Assembly: GCA_019894875.1 (NCBI GenBank)
Contig: JAGXNR010000037.1
Coordinates: 1-25,668, forward strand
Direction of reading: 5' to 3'
DNA: 25,668 nt
Source: Promethearchaeota archaeon
GTDB lineage: Archaea > Asgardarchaeota > Lokiarchaeia > Sigynarchaeales > SOKP01
Position numbers and translations under genes: made by a program
The notes under the pieces: model-generated
What the model was told of the DNA's origin: nothing
What the model saw: the letters and a program-made list of their open reading frames with translations, nothing else
The model's database searches: none
Shown here: piece by piece, positions 6,376-13,487 of the stretch
How the letters are laid out: every line of letters begins with the position of its first letter
How positions within the stretch are numbered: the first letter of the stretch is position 1

Positions 6376-7191
6376 ATGTTGGGAAATAAAAACTTCTTAA
6401 TCTGTTTGACGGGATTACCTGCATCAGGTAAAACTACTTTTGCTAAAACATTAAAGTTGATATTAGAAAAAAGATTTGAGAAACTTTCTATTCGGATAAT
6501 AGATCCCGATATTATTCGCAATACAATGACTCCTAATAATTTTGATTATTTGCTTGAACCAATTGTTAAGGAGAGAAATTTAGCAGAAGTAAGCGCGGAA
6601 TTAAGTAAAGGAAAAATAGTCATTAGTGATGATCTTAATTATTACTCAAGTATGAGACATAATTTGAAGATTATTGCAGATAGGTTTAAATTAAACTTCT
6701 TTATTATATATATCTCTACACCTTTTGAAACTTGCTTAAAATGGAATAAAAAAAGAGGAGAACCAATTCCAAATGAGATTGTTAGCAAGATTCAAGAAAA
6801 ATTTGATGATTTTGGAAAATATAAGTGGGATTACCCCGTAGTAGAAATTGATATTTCTCAAATTAAAGATTTAAACAACAAGGTTGATGACTTAGTAGAT
6901 GAGTTAGTAAAAAAATTAAGTTTTTCACAAAAAATATTCAAAAGAGAAAAAATTATAAGCAAGTCATCGAATTGGGATAATCAAAACTTGGATAAAATAA
7001 CCAGAATTTATGTGGGAAAACTTTTGCGAAACCCAAAGTTAACACCATTGAAAAAAAAAATTATTAAAAGTAGGAAAAAATTTGTAAATCTGTACAAAAA
7101 TAAAGCTCTAAACGAAATTGAGATTGTTAAAGCTTTCAAAAAATATTTAGAAAAAAACCTAAAAATTAGAATCTCTGAGGAGTTTACGTAA
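6376..7191 (+). CDS. pstK: O-phosphoseryl-tRNA(Sec) kinase
   Basis: Protein of 271 residues that phosphorylates Ser-tRNA(Sec), the step before SepSecS makes selenocysteinyl-tRNA in archaea and eukaryotes. The P-loop GLPASGKTT (13-21) is followed by DPDIIRNTM, the ISDDLNYYSSMR segment, the lid RGEPIPNEIV and then KYKWDYP, in the order found in archaeal PSTK. The C-terminal helical domain that grips the tRNA is present (KITRIYVGKLLRNPK onward). The related KTI12 and COG4088 P-loop proteins share the first half but not this tail. I prefer ATG 6376; a TTG three codons upstream is possible. Its presence implies that some UGA codons in this genome encode selenocysteine. Confidence 0.85.
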   Translation: MLGNKNFLICLTGLPASGKTTFAKTLKLILEKRFEKLSIRIIDPDIIRNTMTPNNFDYLLEPIVKERNLAEVSAELSKGKIVISDDLNYYSSMRHNLKIIADRFKLNFFIIYISTPFETCLKWNKKRGEPIPNEIVSKIQEKFDDFGKYKWDYPVVEIDISQIKDLNNKVDDLVDELVKKLSFSQKIFKREKIISKSSNWDNQNLDKITRIYVGKLLRNPKLTPLKKKIIKSRKKFVNLYKNKALNEIEIVKAFKKYLEKNLKIRISEEFT

Positions 7192-7232
7192 AAATATTTT
7201 ATAAAAATTAAGGCAAAAGAAAATAAAGCATA

Positions 7233-7246
7233 ATTTATTTAAATAC
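7233..7246 (+). promoter_or_regulatory. TATA-like element upstream of the CDC48 gene
   Basis: ATTTATTTAAATAC, identical over 14 bases to the distal element in front of tbp (3791-3804). It lies about 50 nt before the ATG at 7296, leaving a leader of some 25-30 nt. Confidence 0.45.
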
Positions 7247-7295
7247 TTGTGTTTAGATATTTGAATTGAATAACTTATTTCTATTAATCCTAAAA

Positions 7296-9566
7296 ATGAC
7301 TCAAGAGAAAAAAATAACCAAGGTAAGAATTGAAAGATTAGAAAAAAGTCGAAGTGGACGCTCCTTATGCTACATTGATCAAGACATAATGTATGAGTTG
7401 GGGCTAAGTACAGGAGATATTATCGAAATTAGAGGAAAGAAAAAAACGACGGGTATTGCGGTATCAAGCGCTAGTGATAGAGGGGAGGGAATAATAAGAT
7501 TAGATGGGCTCCAACGTCTTAATGCAGGAGCGACAATTGGTGAATATGTTTCAGTGCACCTTGCAAAAGTGTATCCCGCCATTGAAATTGTATTAACACC
7601 TACCAGACCAAATATAGATCTAAAAAGACAAGCAGATGCAATTAAGAGTAAATTAATCGATAAACCAGTAGTAATAGGCGATGTTGTTGATGTATTAGGA
7701 ACATTTGTTCAAAAAGATGACGGAGAGAACCCAATGAATGAAATCATGAAAATGTTTCAATTGAGTGGAAGAAAGAGAACAACGTTAGGAACTCTAAGAC
7801 TGATCGTTGAAAACTTAAAACCTGCGGATAAAGTAGTAAAAATAACTCGTGATACAATAATAAAAGTAAATAAAAGAGTCGCAGTATTGAATGTTTCAGG
7901 GGGGGTTGTTACTTACGACGATGTAGGAGGATTAACTGATGAAATTCAAAGAATTCGGGAAATGGTTGAATTACCATTGAAGCATCCTGAGTTATTTCAT
8001 CGATTGAATATCGATCCTCCGAAAGGGGTATTATTTTATGGTCCCTCGGGTACGGGGAAAACATTGATGGCAAAAGCTGTATCTCAAGAGTCGAGTGCGA
8101 ATTTTATTACGATTAATGGTCCTGAGATTATGAGTAAATTTTATGGAGCTAGTGAAGGAAGACTCCGTGAGATTTTTAGAGAAGCTGAAGAAAATGCCCC
8201 ATCTATAATTTTTATTGATGAAATTGATTCTATCGCACCAAAGAGGGTAGATACATCTGGAGAAGTTGAAAGACGAGTAGTATCGCAATTACTTTCATTA
8301 ATGGATGGCCTACGTGGCAGAGGAGAAATTATATGCGTAGGAGCCACCAATAGAATTAATTCAATTGACGAAGCTTTACGAAGACCCGGAAGATTTGATA
8401 GGGAAATTGAATTTGGTGTTCCTAATGTAAAAGGAAGAAAAGAAATTTTTCAAATACATACTAGAGGAATGCCACTTGAAAAGGATGTTGATCTAGATAG
8501 TTATTCTGAGATAACTCACGGATTTGTTGGAGCGGATATTATGGCAATATGTAGAGAAGCTGCAATGTTCTCCTTGAGGAGAGTATTACCTAAAATTAAT
8601 TTAGACGAGCCAATCCCTGGTGAAATTATTCAAGAATTAAATATTAGAGATGAAGACTTCGTTAAGGCAATCAACATGATTGATCCTTCTGCCATGCGAG
8701 AAGTATGGGTTGAAATTCCAGATACCAAATGGGAAGACATTGGTGGATTAGAAGATATTAAGCAAGAATTAAGAGAAGCTGTAGAATGGCCTCTAAAGTA
8801 TCCCAAACTTTATGAAAAAGCAGGAATACGACCGTTAAATGGGATCCTCCTTTTTGGACCACCAGGTTGTGGAAAAACATTATTAGCTAAAGCCATTGCC
8901 ACTGAAAGTCAATCAAATTTTATTTCAATTAAAGGCCCTGAAATTTTTTCAAAATGGGTAGGAGAAAGTGAAAAAGCTGTTAGAGAAATTTTTCGTAAAG
9001 CCCGACAAGCAGCACCCTCAATCATTTATTTTGATGAAATTGATGCTATTTCCGCAGGAAGGGGTACCAGTGAAGGTACACACACATTTGCATCAATCGT
9101 AAATCAAATTTTAGTTGAGATGGATGGAGTTGAAGATAGAAAGGGGATTGTAATTATAGCAAGCACTAATCGCCCAGATATAGTTGATCCAGCCTTTTTA
9201 AGACCAGGACGATTTGATCGGTTAATCTTCGTGAAAGAACCCGACTTTGAAGCGCGATTAAAAATATTACAAGTGCACACAATTAATATGCCATTAGCGG
9301 AAGAAGTATCAATAAAGCATATAGCCCAAAATACGGTTGGATATAGCGGAGCAGATCTTGAAAATGTATGTCGTGAAGCAGGTATGGAAGCAATTAGAGA
9401 AAAAATGGAAAATATCGAAGAAATTGAGATTAAACATTTTGAATTTGCATTATCGAAAATTAAATCAACTCTACCCAAAGAAATTGTTGACAGATATGAA
9501 AATATTGCAAAACAAATATCGGAATCCCGCAATCTTAAAGAATCTCAAGCTGATTTTTATAAATAA
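7296..9566 (+). CDS. cdc48: CDC48/p97-type AAA+ ATPase with two ATPase domains
   Basis: Protein of 756 residues that unfolds protein substrates in the cytosol, in archaea often feeding the 20S proteasome. It has the double-psi-barrel N domain, then D1 with Walker A GPSGTGKT (249-256) and Walker B IIFIDEID (Asp 308, Glu 309), and D2 with GPPGCGKT (521-528) and IIYFDEID (Asp 580, Glu 581). Arg-finger segments RRPGRFDRE and RPGRFDRL are present. D1 has Ser where most family members have Pro in GPPGTGKT. The last three residues, FYK, form an HbYX motif of the kind that docks ATPase rings onto the proteasome. The frame extends upstream to a TTG, but ATG 7296 gives the usual N-terminus. A TATA-like box lies at 7233-7246. 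Confidence 0.95.
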   Translation: MTQEKKITKVRIERLEKSRSGRSLCYIDQDIMYELGLSTGDIIEIRGKKKTTGIAVSSASDRGEGIIRLDGLQRLNAGATIGEYVSVHLAKVYPAIEIVLTPTRPNIDLKRQADAIKSKLIDKPVVIGDVVDVLGTFVQKDDGENPMNEIMKMFQLSGRKRTTLGTLRLIVENLKPADKVVKITRDTIIKVNKRVAVLNVSGGVVTYDDVGGLTDEIQRIREMVELPLKHPELFHRLNIDPPKGVLFYGPSGTGKTLMAKAVSQESSANFITINGPEIMSKFYGASEGRLREIFREAEENAPSIIFIDEIDSIAPKRVDTSGEVERRVVSQLLSLMDGLRGRGEIICVGATNRINSIDEALRRPGRFDREIEFGVPNVKGRKEIFQIHTRGMPLEKDVDLDSYSEITHGFVGADIMAICREAAMFSLRRVLPKINLDEPIPGEIIQELNIRDEDFVKAINMIDPSAMREVWVEIPDTKWEDIGGLEDIKQELREAVEWPLKYPKLYEKAGIRPLNGILLFGPPGCGKTLLAKAIATESQSNFISIKGPEIFSKWVGESEKAVREIFRKARQAAPSIIYFDEIDAISAGRGTSEGTHTFASIVNQILVEMDGVEDRKGIVIIASTNRPDIVDPAFLRPGRFDRLIFVKEPDFEARLKILQVHTINMPLAEEVSIKHIAQNTVGYSGADLENVCREAGMEAIREKMENIEEIEIKHFEFALSKIKSTLPKEIVDRYENIAKQISESRNLKESQADFYK

Positions 9567-9597
9567 TCATTATACAAGCTAAAACTCTACTTCTCTA

Positions 9598-9604
9598 TTT
9601 TTTT
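9598..9604 (+). terminator. Oligo-T terminator after the CDC48 gene
   Basis: T7 tract 32 nt after the stop, in the gap between the convergent CDC48 and 9622-9960 genes. Confidence 0.3.
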
Positions 9605-9621
9605 GATTTCCCCAATTTTAT

Positions 9622-9960
9622 TTATTCAGGAGGTAGAAATTCGGATATTTCTTTACCAATTAGAGTTCTTGCTTTCTCACTAGAAACTGAAGCTGCTATT
9701 TCGAATTTATACCCATCAATCGCATCAGCATACATAGTTAAACGCTTTGCAAAATAACTAATTCCTTCTTCAAAATTGTCTTTTTCTACTTCGAAAATAC
9801 CTGATCCTTTTAGACCGTATTTAGTTGCCCAGGTTTCCCAGGGTGTTACAGGTTTTATAATCGGGGGGAAAGGAAATACTTTCTCGACTTCCAAATATTT
9901 CTTACCTACATCATCACTTTTCTCGACAGGATACCATACATTTATAAAAATTTTGATCAT
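9622..9960 (-). CDS. Conserved-looking small hypothetical protein
   Basis: Soluble protein of 112 residues starting at ATG 9960. I do not recognise a family. An opening strand IKIFINVWYPV, a PFPPIIKPVTPWETWATKYG linker and a central EVEKDNFEEGISYFAKRLTMYADAI helix followed by a YKFEIAASVSSEKARTLI strand-helix suggest a ferredoxin-like alpha/beta-barrel (dimeric barrel) fold; that is a guess from the strand order. The composition and the lack of stops make it a real gene. It is convergent with the CDC48 gene and lies 43 nt downstream of the aminotransferase gene on the same strand, so it may be read through from it. Confidence 0.6.
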   Translation of the reverse strand: MIKIFINVWYPVEKSDDVGKKYLEVEKVFPFPPIIKPVTPWETWATKYGLKGSGIFEVEKDNFEEGISYFAKRLTMYADAIDGYKFEIAASVSSEKARTLIGKEISEFLPPE

Positions 9961-10003
9961 ATTATTTACCTTCTTTTCATTGTAAATTTATTTAATATAT
10001 ATT

Positions 10004-11155
10004 TTAAATATTTTTAACAAACTTCTCAATTCTAACCATTGCTTCTTCAAGTTTTTTTAGTTCAGTTGCGTATGAGATTCTTATCATGTCCTCTGAATAA
10101 GACCCAAAAATTGAGCCTGGTACAATAGCTACTGCTTGTTCTTTCATTATTTTTTGAGAGAATTTTGACCCACTTATATTGAACTTCTTAGTAGATGGCA
10201 TTATATAAAACGCCCCTAGAGGTTTAACAACATCAAATCCTATTTCTTTTAATCTTTTATAAACAAATAAACGTCGCTTATCAAAACTTTTCCATATCTT
10301 AGTGAAAAAATCTAAATTCATTTTCAAAGCTTCAATAAATCCGTACTGAGCAGCATGATTCGTTCCTGCGGCAGTATATTGATGATATTTTTCCATCAAA
10401 TCAACAATTGGTTTTGACGCAACCACATAACCTAATCGAAATCCTGTAGCGGAGAAAAGCTTCGACATCGCATTAACAGTAATAGATCGATCAAACATCC
10501 CATTTAAGGAAGCAGGACTTATATGTTTTAATCCTTCAAATATATAGTTTTCATAAACCTCATCAGTAATTAAATATAAATCATTTTCTTTTACGATAGC
10601 GACAATTTCCTTTAATTCACTAAGTTTTAATGCGTAACCAGTAGGATTATTAGGGGAATTTATTAAAATTGCTTTTGTTTTATCTGTTATAGAGTTTCTT
10701 ATTCCTTCGATATTAGGGGAAAAATCTTCCTTTCTTTCTACTTCAATAACTCTTACACCAAAAAACAGTCCACAGTAATAGTAAGACACGAAGTTAGGAG
10801 AAGAAATGATTAATTCATCTCCAGGATTAAAAATGGAAGCGAAAGCCAGAGTAATTGCTTGGCTGCCCCCATTTGTGAGCATTATATTTTCTTCCCAGTT
10901 AGCTTGAATATTATTTGATATTTTCAGTTTATTTTCTAGTAGTTTTAATAACTCTGGTACACCCCTTGTAGGTGCATAATGTGTAATATTTTTGTTTAGA
11001 GCGTTAATATTTCCTTGTATAACTTGTTGAGGAGTTTGAAAATCTGGCTGTCCAATCCCTAAACTAATAACATCTGAACGACCTGCAGCAAGATCAAAAA
11101 GCGCTCTAATACCTGATTTTGGGGCTTTAGAAACAGTATGAGAAATATCTTTCAT
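10004..11155 (-). CDS. Class I PLP-dependent aminotransferase (aspartate aminotransferase-like)
   Basis: Fold-type I enzyme of 383 residues that moves amino groups between amino acids and 2-oxoacids. The sequence shows HYAPTRG in the substrate region, NSPNNPTG (167-173) with the Asn that holds the cofactor, Asp 198 and Tyr 201 in TDEVYE, the Schiff-base Lys 232 in MSKLFSATGFRLGY, and the C-terminal carboxylate-binding Arg in MIRISYA. Length and motifs match the I-gamma subgroup common in archaea. Family members use aspartate, alanine, aromatic or other substrates, and the sequence does not decide which. The ATG at 11155 is clear. The 87-nt gap to the GTPase gene upstream probably holds its own promoter. 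Confidence 0.93.
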   Translation of the reverse strand: MKDISHTVSKAPKSGIRALFDLAAGRSDVISLGIGQPDFQTPQQVIQGNINALNKNITHYAPTRGVPELLKLLENKLKISNNIQANWEENIMLTNGGSQAITLAFASIFNPGDELIISSPNFVSYYYCGLFFGVRVIEVERKEDFSPNIEGIRNSITDKTKAILINSPNNPTGYALKLSELKEIVAIVKENDLYLITDEVYENYIFEGLKHISPASLNGMFDRSITVNAMSKLFSATGFRLGYVVASKPIVDLMEKYHQYTAAGTNHAAQYGFIEALKMNLDFFTKIWKSFDKRRLFVYKRLKEIGFDVVKPLGAFYIMPSTKKFNISGSKFSQKIMKEQAVAIVPGSIFGSYSEDMIRISYATELKKLEEAMVRIEKFVKNI

Positions 11156-11241
11156 AACAACCTCATTAAATAAGAATTTCTAAATAAGTTAAGATCTAAA
11201 TATGGATACAAAAAAGAGTTGTTTCAGATTATTAAAATTTG

Positions 11242-11808
11242 TTAAAGATTTACATCATGGTTACTTAAGATTTGTCGTACTAATAGCAGAAAAGCTTCTT
11301 CTATGTTTTCTCCTAATTTTGCACTGGTTTCAATAAAATGACTAGCTTGAATATCCTCTGCTAAATCTTTTCCCTTTTCGGTGGGGATGACCCGTTCGTC
11401 ACTTAAGTCAGATTTATTTCCAATTAAAATATAAACGCCTTTTTTTCTAATATATTTTTTAAAATCTCTTAACCATTTAGTTTTTATACTGTCAAAAGTA
11501 TTGTACCGAGTTAAATCATACAATAGTAGTGCGCCTTCACATCCTTGGAAGTACATGGATCGAATAACGCTATACTTCTCTTGCCCTGCTAAATCCCACA
11601 TTATCAATCTGATCTTAGTATCCACATCTTCCCCATCAATATCAACGTCTTTTCTGATAATGTTCGCGCCTAGTGTGGGTTTGTAGTCGTCTTGGAACTT
11701 GTCTTCACAGAATTGATTAATTAATGAGGTTTTGCCGACAGCGGCGTCACCTAAAATAACAATTTTAAATACAAATTCACGTAATTCCTTAGACTTTTCG
11801 ACGGTCAT
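11242..11808 (-). CDS. Ras/Rab-like small GTPase
   Basis: Complete GTPase of 188 residues. G1 is GDAAVGKTS (20-28), switch I has Thr 45 in DYKPTLGANI, G3 is WDLAGQE (71-77), G4 is NKSD (131-134) and G5 is TSAK (161-164). The spacing and the GDAAVGKTSLI text are close to eukaryotic Rab and Ras proteins. An N-terminal tail of about 12 charged residues precedes the core, and there is no C-terminal Cys for a lipid anchor, as usual for Asgard GTPases. It differs enough from the two other GTPases of this window to be a separate paralogue rather than a recent copy. No intron-like insert is present at the site where the 1627 gene has one. Confidence 0.93.
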   Translation of the reverse strand: MTVEKSKELREFVFKIVILGDAAVGKTSLINQFCEDKFQDDYKPTLGANIIRKDVDIDGEDVDTKIRLIMWDLAGQEKYSVIRSMYFQGCEGALLLYDLTRYNTFDSIKTKWLRDFKKYIRKKGVYILIGNKSDLSDERVIPTEKGKDLAEDIQASHFIETSAKLGENIEEAFLLLVRQILSNHDVNL

Positions 11809-12022
11809 CTTGTTTTTTATTTACTATTACTTGGATTTAAAAGGGTATCAATTTTTTTAGATTGATTATTTGTAATTTGACTTTTATCTATATAATATTT
11901 TCTTCAATCGACAATTTCAAGTTTGAGAATCTTAATAGTTTATAGTTTTTTCTCAATTTCAAATGATTATCTGAGATTTCTTCCATCTATCTAATGCAAT
12001 TTATATTATGTCGTTTGCCTAT

Positions 12023-12601
12023 TTAATACTTTTTCTCAATTTTCAATTGTACAACAAAAGTATTATGATCTGGATCATCTACATTTTCCCTGTATCCATA
12101 ATATAAGACATTAGCATTTGAAGGTAATGCCTTCTCTAATGAATGTACTAAAAATCCTTTAAACATATCACATGGAACTCCAATCTCAGAACAGAAGATA
12201 CACTTTTGAACAGAAATTGTAATTAAGTCTTCGCTCTTCTCTATGATTTCAACGTTCCAATCTGTTATTATGATAGAATTAATTTCTTGAATAATTTCTT
12301 CAAAGTTTTTTCCATACGGAAATAAATAAAAGGAAAATTTCTTTCCAATTTCAAATAAAAGCATTGAGGAATCATATAATAAACAATTCTGAGCAGAAAT
12401 GATTTTCTTAAAAGAGAATAAATCTAAATATTGATCTTGATTTTCCTCCCTAATATTTCTTATATGAAGCATTTCAGCCTCTCGTAGAATAGATTTCATC
12501 CCATCGAAATCAAGAATATCCTGGTATGCCTGAAGAAGTGCAGTAACAACCTTATACTTGACTTCTCCTTTATATTCTCCGATCATTTCTTCTTTTCTCA
12601 T
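12023..12601 (-). CDS. V4R-like domain protein
   Basis: Protein of 192 residues. The C-terminal part holds ISVQKCIFCSEIGVPCDMFKG and then FLVHSLEKAL, which resembles the V4R signature in which a strand with a CxxC is followed by a Cys and a helix ending in Gly-rich or charged text; three Cys (in CIFC and PC) could bind a metal. The N-terminal half is helical (LLQAYQDILDFDGMKSILREAE), as in V4R and related TRAPP-fold proteins. It begins with an ATG 17 nt after the stop of the PPC/DUF296 gene, so the two are likely one operon. A role in sensing small ligands is known for the family; the partner here is unknown. The domain call is moderate. Confidence 0.55.
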   Translation of the reverse strand: MRKEEMIGEYKGEVKYKVVTALLQAYQDILDFDGMKSILREAEMLHIRNIREENQDQYLDLFSFKKIISAQNCLLYDSSMLLFEIGKKFSFYLFPYGKNFEEIIQEINSIIITDWNVEIIEKSEDLITISVQKCIFCSEIGVPCDMFKGFLVHSLEKALPSNANVLYYGYRENVDDPDHNTFVVQLKIEKKY

Positions 12602-12618
12602 TTCAGTTCACTAAATAC

Positions 12619-13047
12619 TTAGATATCCAGTAATGCTAAGTTCAATTTAGAGTCAGTCTTACGTAATAATTTTTGATCGATTTCAATTATGTATACTTCT
12701 CCTGTAATAGAGACAATAGCAGGTTGGAACAAATGACCTCCCATTACAGAAAACTCCCTATTCCCTATTGAAATATGAAGGTGAATTATTGGTTCCCCTT
12801 CTTTAAATGCAATACTTCCCATACATGAGACAAGTTCGATATAATCATCAAATGTTTTTCTTTCATAAGTTTTAGTGTCAATATTAAAATATCCAATTGT
12901 AAATTTTTTGAGAGCACCTATACAATTGATAAGCCCAGATTGAATATTATGATGTTGAACCATTGTAATTATAGCTTCTATTAAATCCTCATCAGGTTCA
13001 ACTTTCCCTACAATAATACGTTTAATTTTGGCTTCAATACTTCTCAA
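12619..13047 (-). CDS. PPC/DUF296 domain protein
   Basis: Protein of 142 residues that consists of one PPC domain, the trimer-forming domain that plants fuse to AT-hooks and that archaea and bacteria carry alone. The match is seen in EDLIEAIITMVQHHNIQSG, then LINCIGALKKFTIGYFN, an ELVSCMGSIAF strand, and HLHISIGNREFSVMGGHLF, whose HLH and GGHL segments are diagnostic and carry candidate metal-binding His residues. Its biochemical role is unsettled. No ATG is available: an in-frame TGA at 13054-13056 leaves TTG 13047 as the likely start. It heads a two-gene unit with the V4R-like gene and is divergent from the ileS leader. Confidence 0.8.
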   Translation of the reverse strand: MRSIEAKIKRIIVGKVEPDEDLIEAIITMVQHHNIQSGLINCIGALKKFTIGYFNIDTKTYERKTFDDYIELVSCMGSIAFKEGEPIIHLHISIGNREFSVMGGHLFQPAIVSITGEVYIIEIDQKLLRKTDSKLNLALLDI

Positions 13048-13227
13048 TTTAAATCATAACCTTATTAAATTATTTATATTATATGTGATATTTTACATTA
13101 CTGAAATTTATTTCCCTACTTGATAAATTCAGATTTTTTATATTTGAGTTAAAAGATATATGTTATTCATTTTTCTAAAACAACTGTAATGAAAATATCA
13201 TCAAATTTTTAACATTAATTATCCTTA

Positions 13228-13240
13228 TTTATAATATAAA
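13228..13240 (+). promoter_or_regulatory. TATA-like element in front of the ileS leader
   Basis: TTTATAATATAAA lies about 20-30 nt before the ATG of the short leader ORF at 13257. With normal archaeal spacing, transcription would begin close to that ATG. Confidence 0.35.
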
Positions 13241-13256
13241 CGTGGATGTGGATATT

Positions 13257-13331
13257 ATGAATGAAAACACTAATTTCTTGATATCGGTACAAAATTTAAT
13301 TATTAACGCATCCGCAATTATTATTAGTTAA
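13257..13331 (+). CDS. Putative Ile-rich leader peptide upstream of ileS
   Basis: A 24-codon ORF with ATG and TAA, too short for usual gene finders. Six of its 24 codons are Ile: one ATA, a pair ATT-ATT (13299-13304), and a run ATT-ATT-ATT (13317-13325) one codon before the last sense codon's stop. It lies upstream of the isoleucyl-tRNA synthetase gene, and its stop is followed after 9 nt by a 10-bp hairpin and further on by a T10 tract. This is the layout of leader-peptide attenuators in bacterial amino-acid operons. ATT-rich text is easy to get by chance in AT-rich DNA, so the case rests on the combination. Its ATG is close to the expected transcription start, so it may be translated without a leader. 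Confidence 0.35.
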   Translation: MNENTNFLISVQNLIINASAIIIS

Positions 13332-13340
13332 ACTCTTTTC

Positions 13341-13389
13341 TTTATGAAGCGAATTTTAACAACTCTTACACCACATCCTGCTTCATAAA
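13341..13389 (+). promoter_or_regulatory. Perfect 10-bp inverted repeat in the ileS leader
   Basis: TTTATGAAGC (13341-13350) is the exact reverse complement of GCTTCATAAA (13380-13389), with a 29-nt loop. Inside the loop CCACATCC (13371-13378) can pair with GGATGTGG (13244-13251) upstream of the short ORF. The same upstream segment could instead pair with CGCATCCGC (13307-13315) inside that ORF, so alternative folds exist if the transcript starts far enough upstream. In the proposed attenuator this would be the terminator-side or pause hairpin. Confidence 0.45.
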
Positions 13390-13431
13390 CAAAGAAAATA
13401 GAGATTTAAAACCTAAAATTTCGAATAAATA

Positions 13432-13441
13432 TTTTTTTTTT
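13432..13441 (+). terminator. T10 tract between the leader and ileS
   Basis: Ten consecutive T lie 43 nt after the inverted repeat and 46 nt before the ileS ATG. Such a tract is a strong intrinsic stop for archaeal RNA polymerase. Its position inside the ileS upstream region means either that an upstream RNA ends here and ileS has its own start, or that passage through it is regulated. Confidence 0.5.
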
Positions 13442-13487
13442 ATTAATTAGTTTGATGAACGAAAAAGCAACAAATATGGTGTAAAAT

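Noticed and set aside
9337..9582. A plus-strand ORF overlapping the end of the CDC48 gene
   Set aside because: Frame-shifted shadow of the CDC48 D2 domain with no independent protein-like features.
13242..13315. A tRNA-like 74-nt span: GTGGATG and CATCCGC could be a 7-bp acceptor stem
   Set aside because: No T-arm (no GTTC-type loop), no D-arm or anticodon stem can be drawn, and the span overlaps the Ile-rich short ORF.
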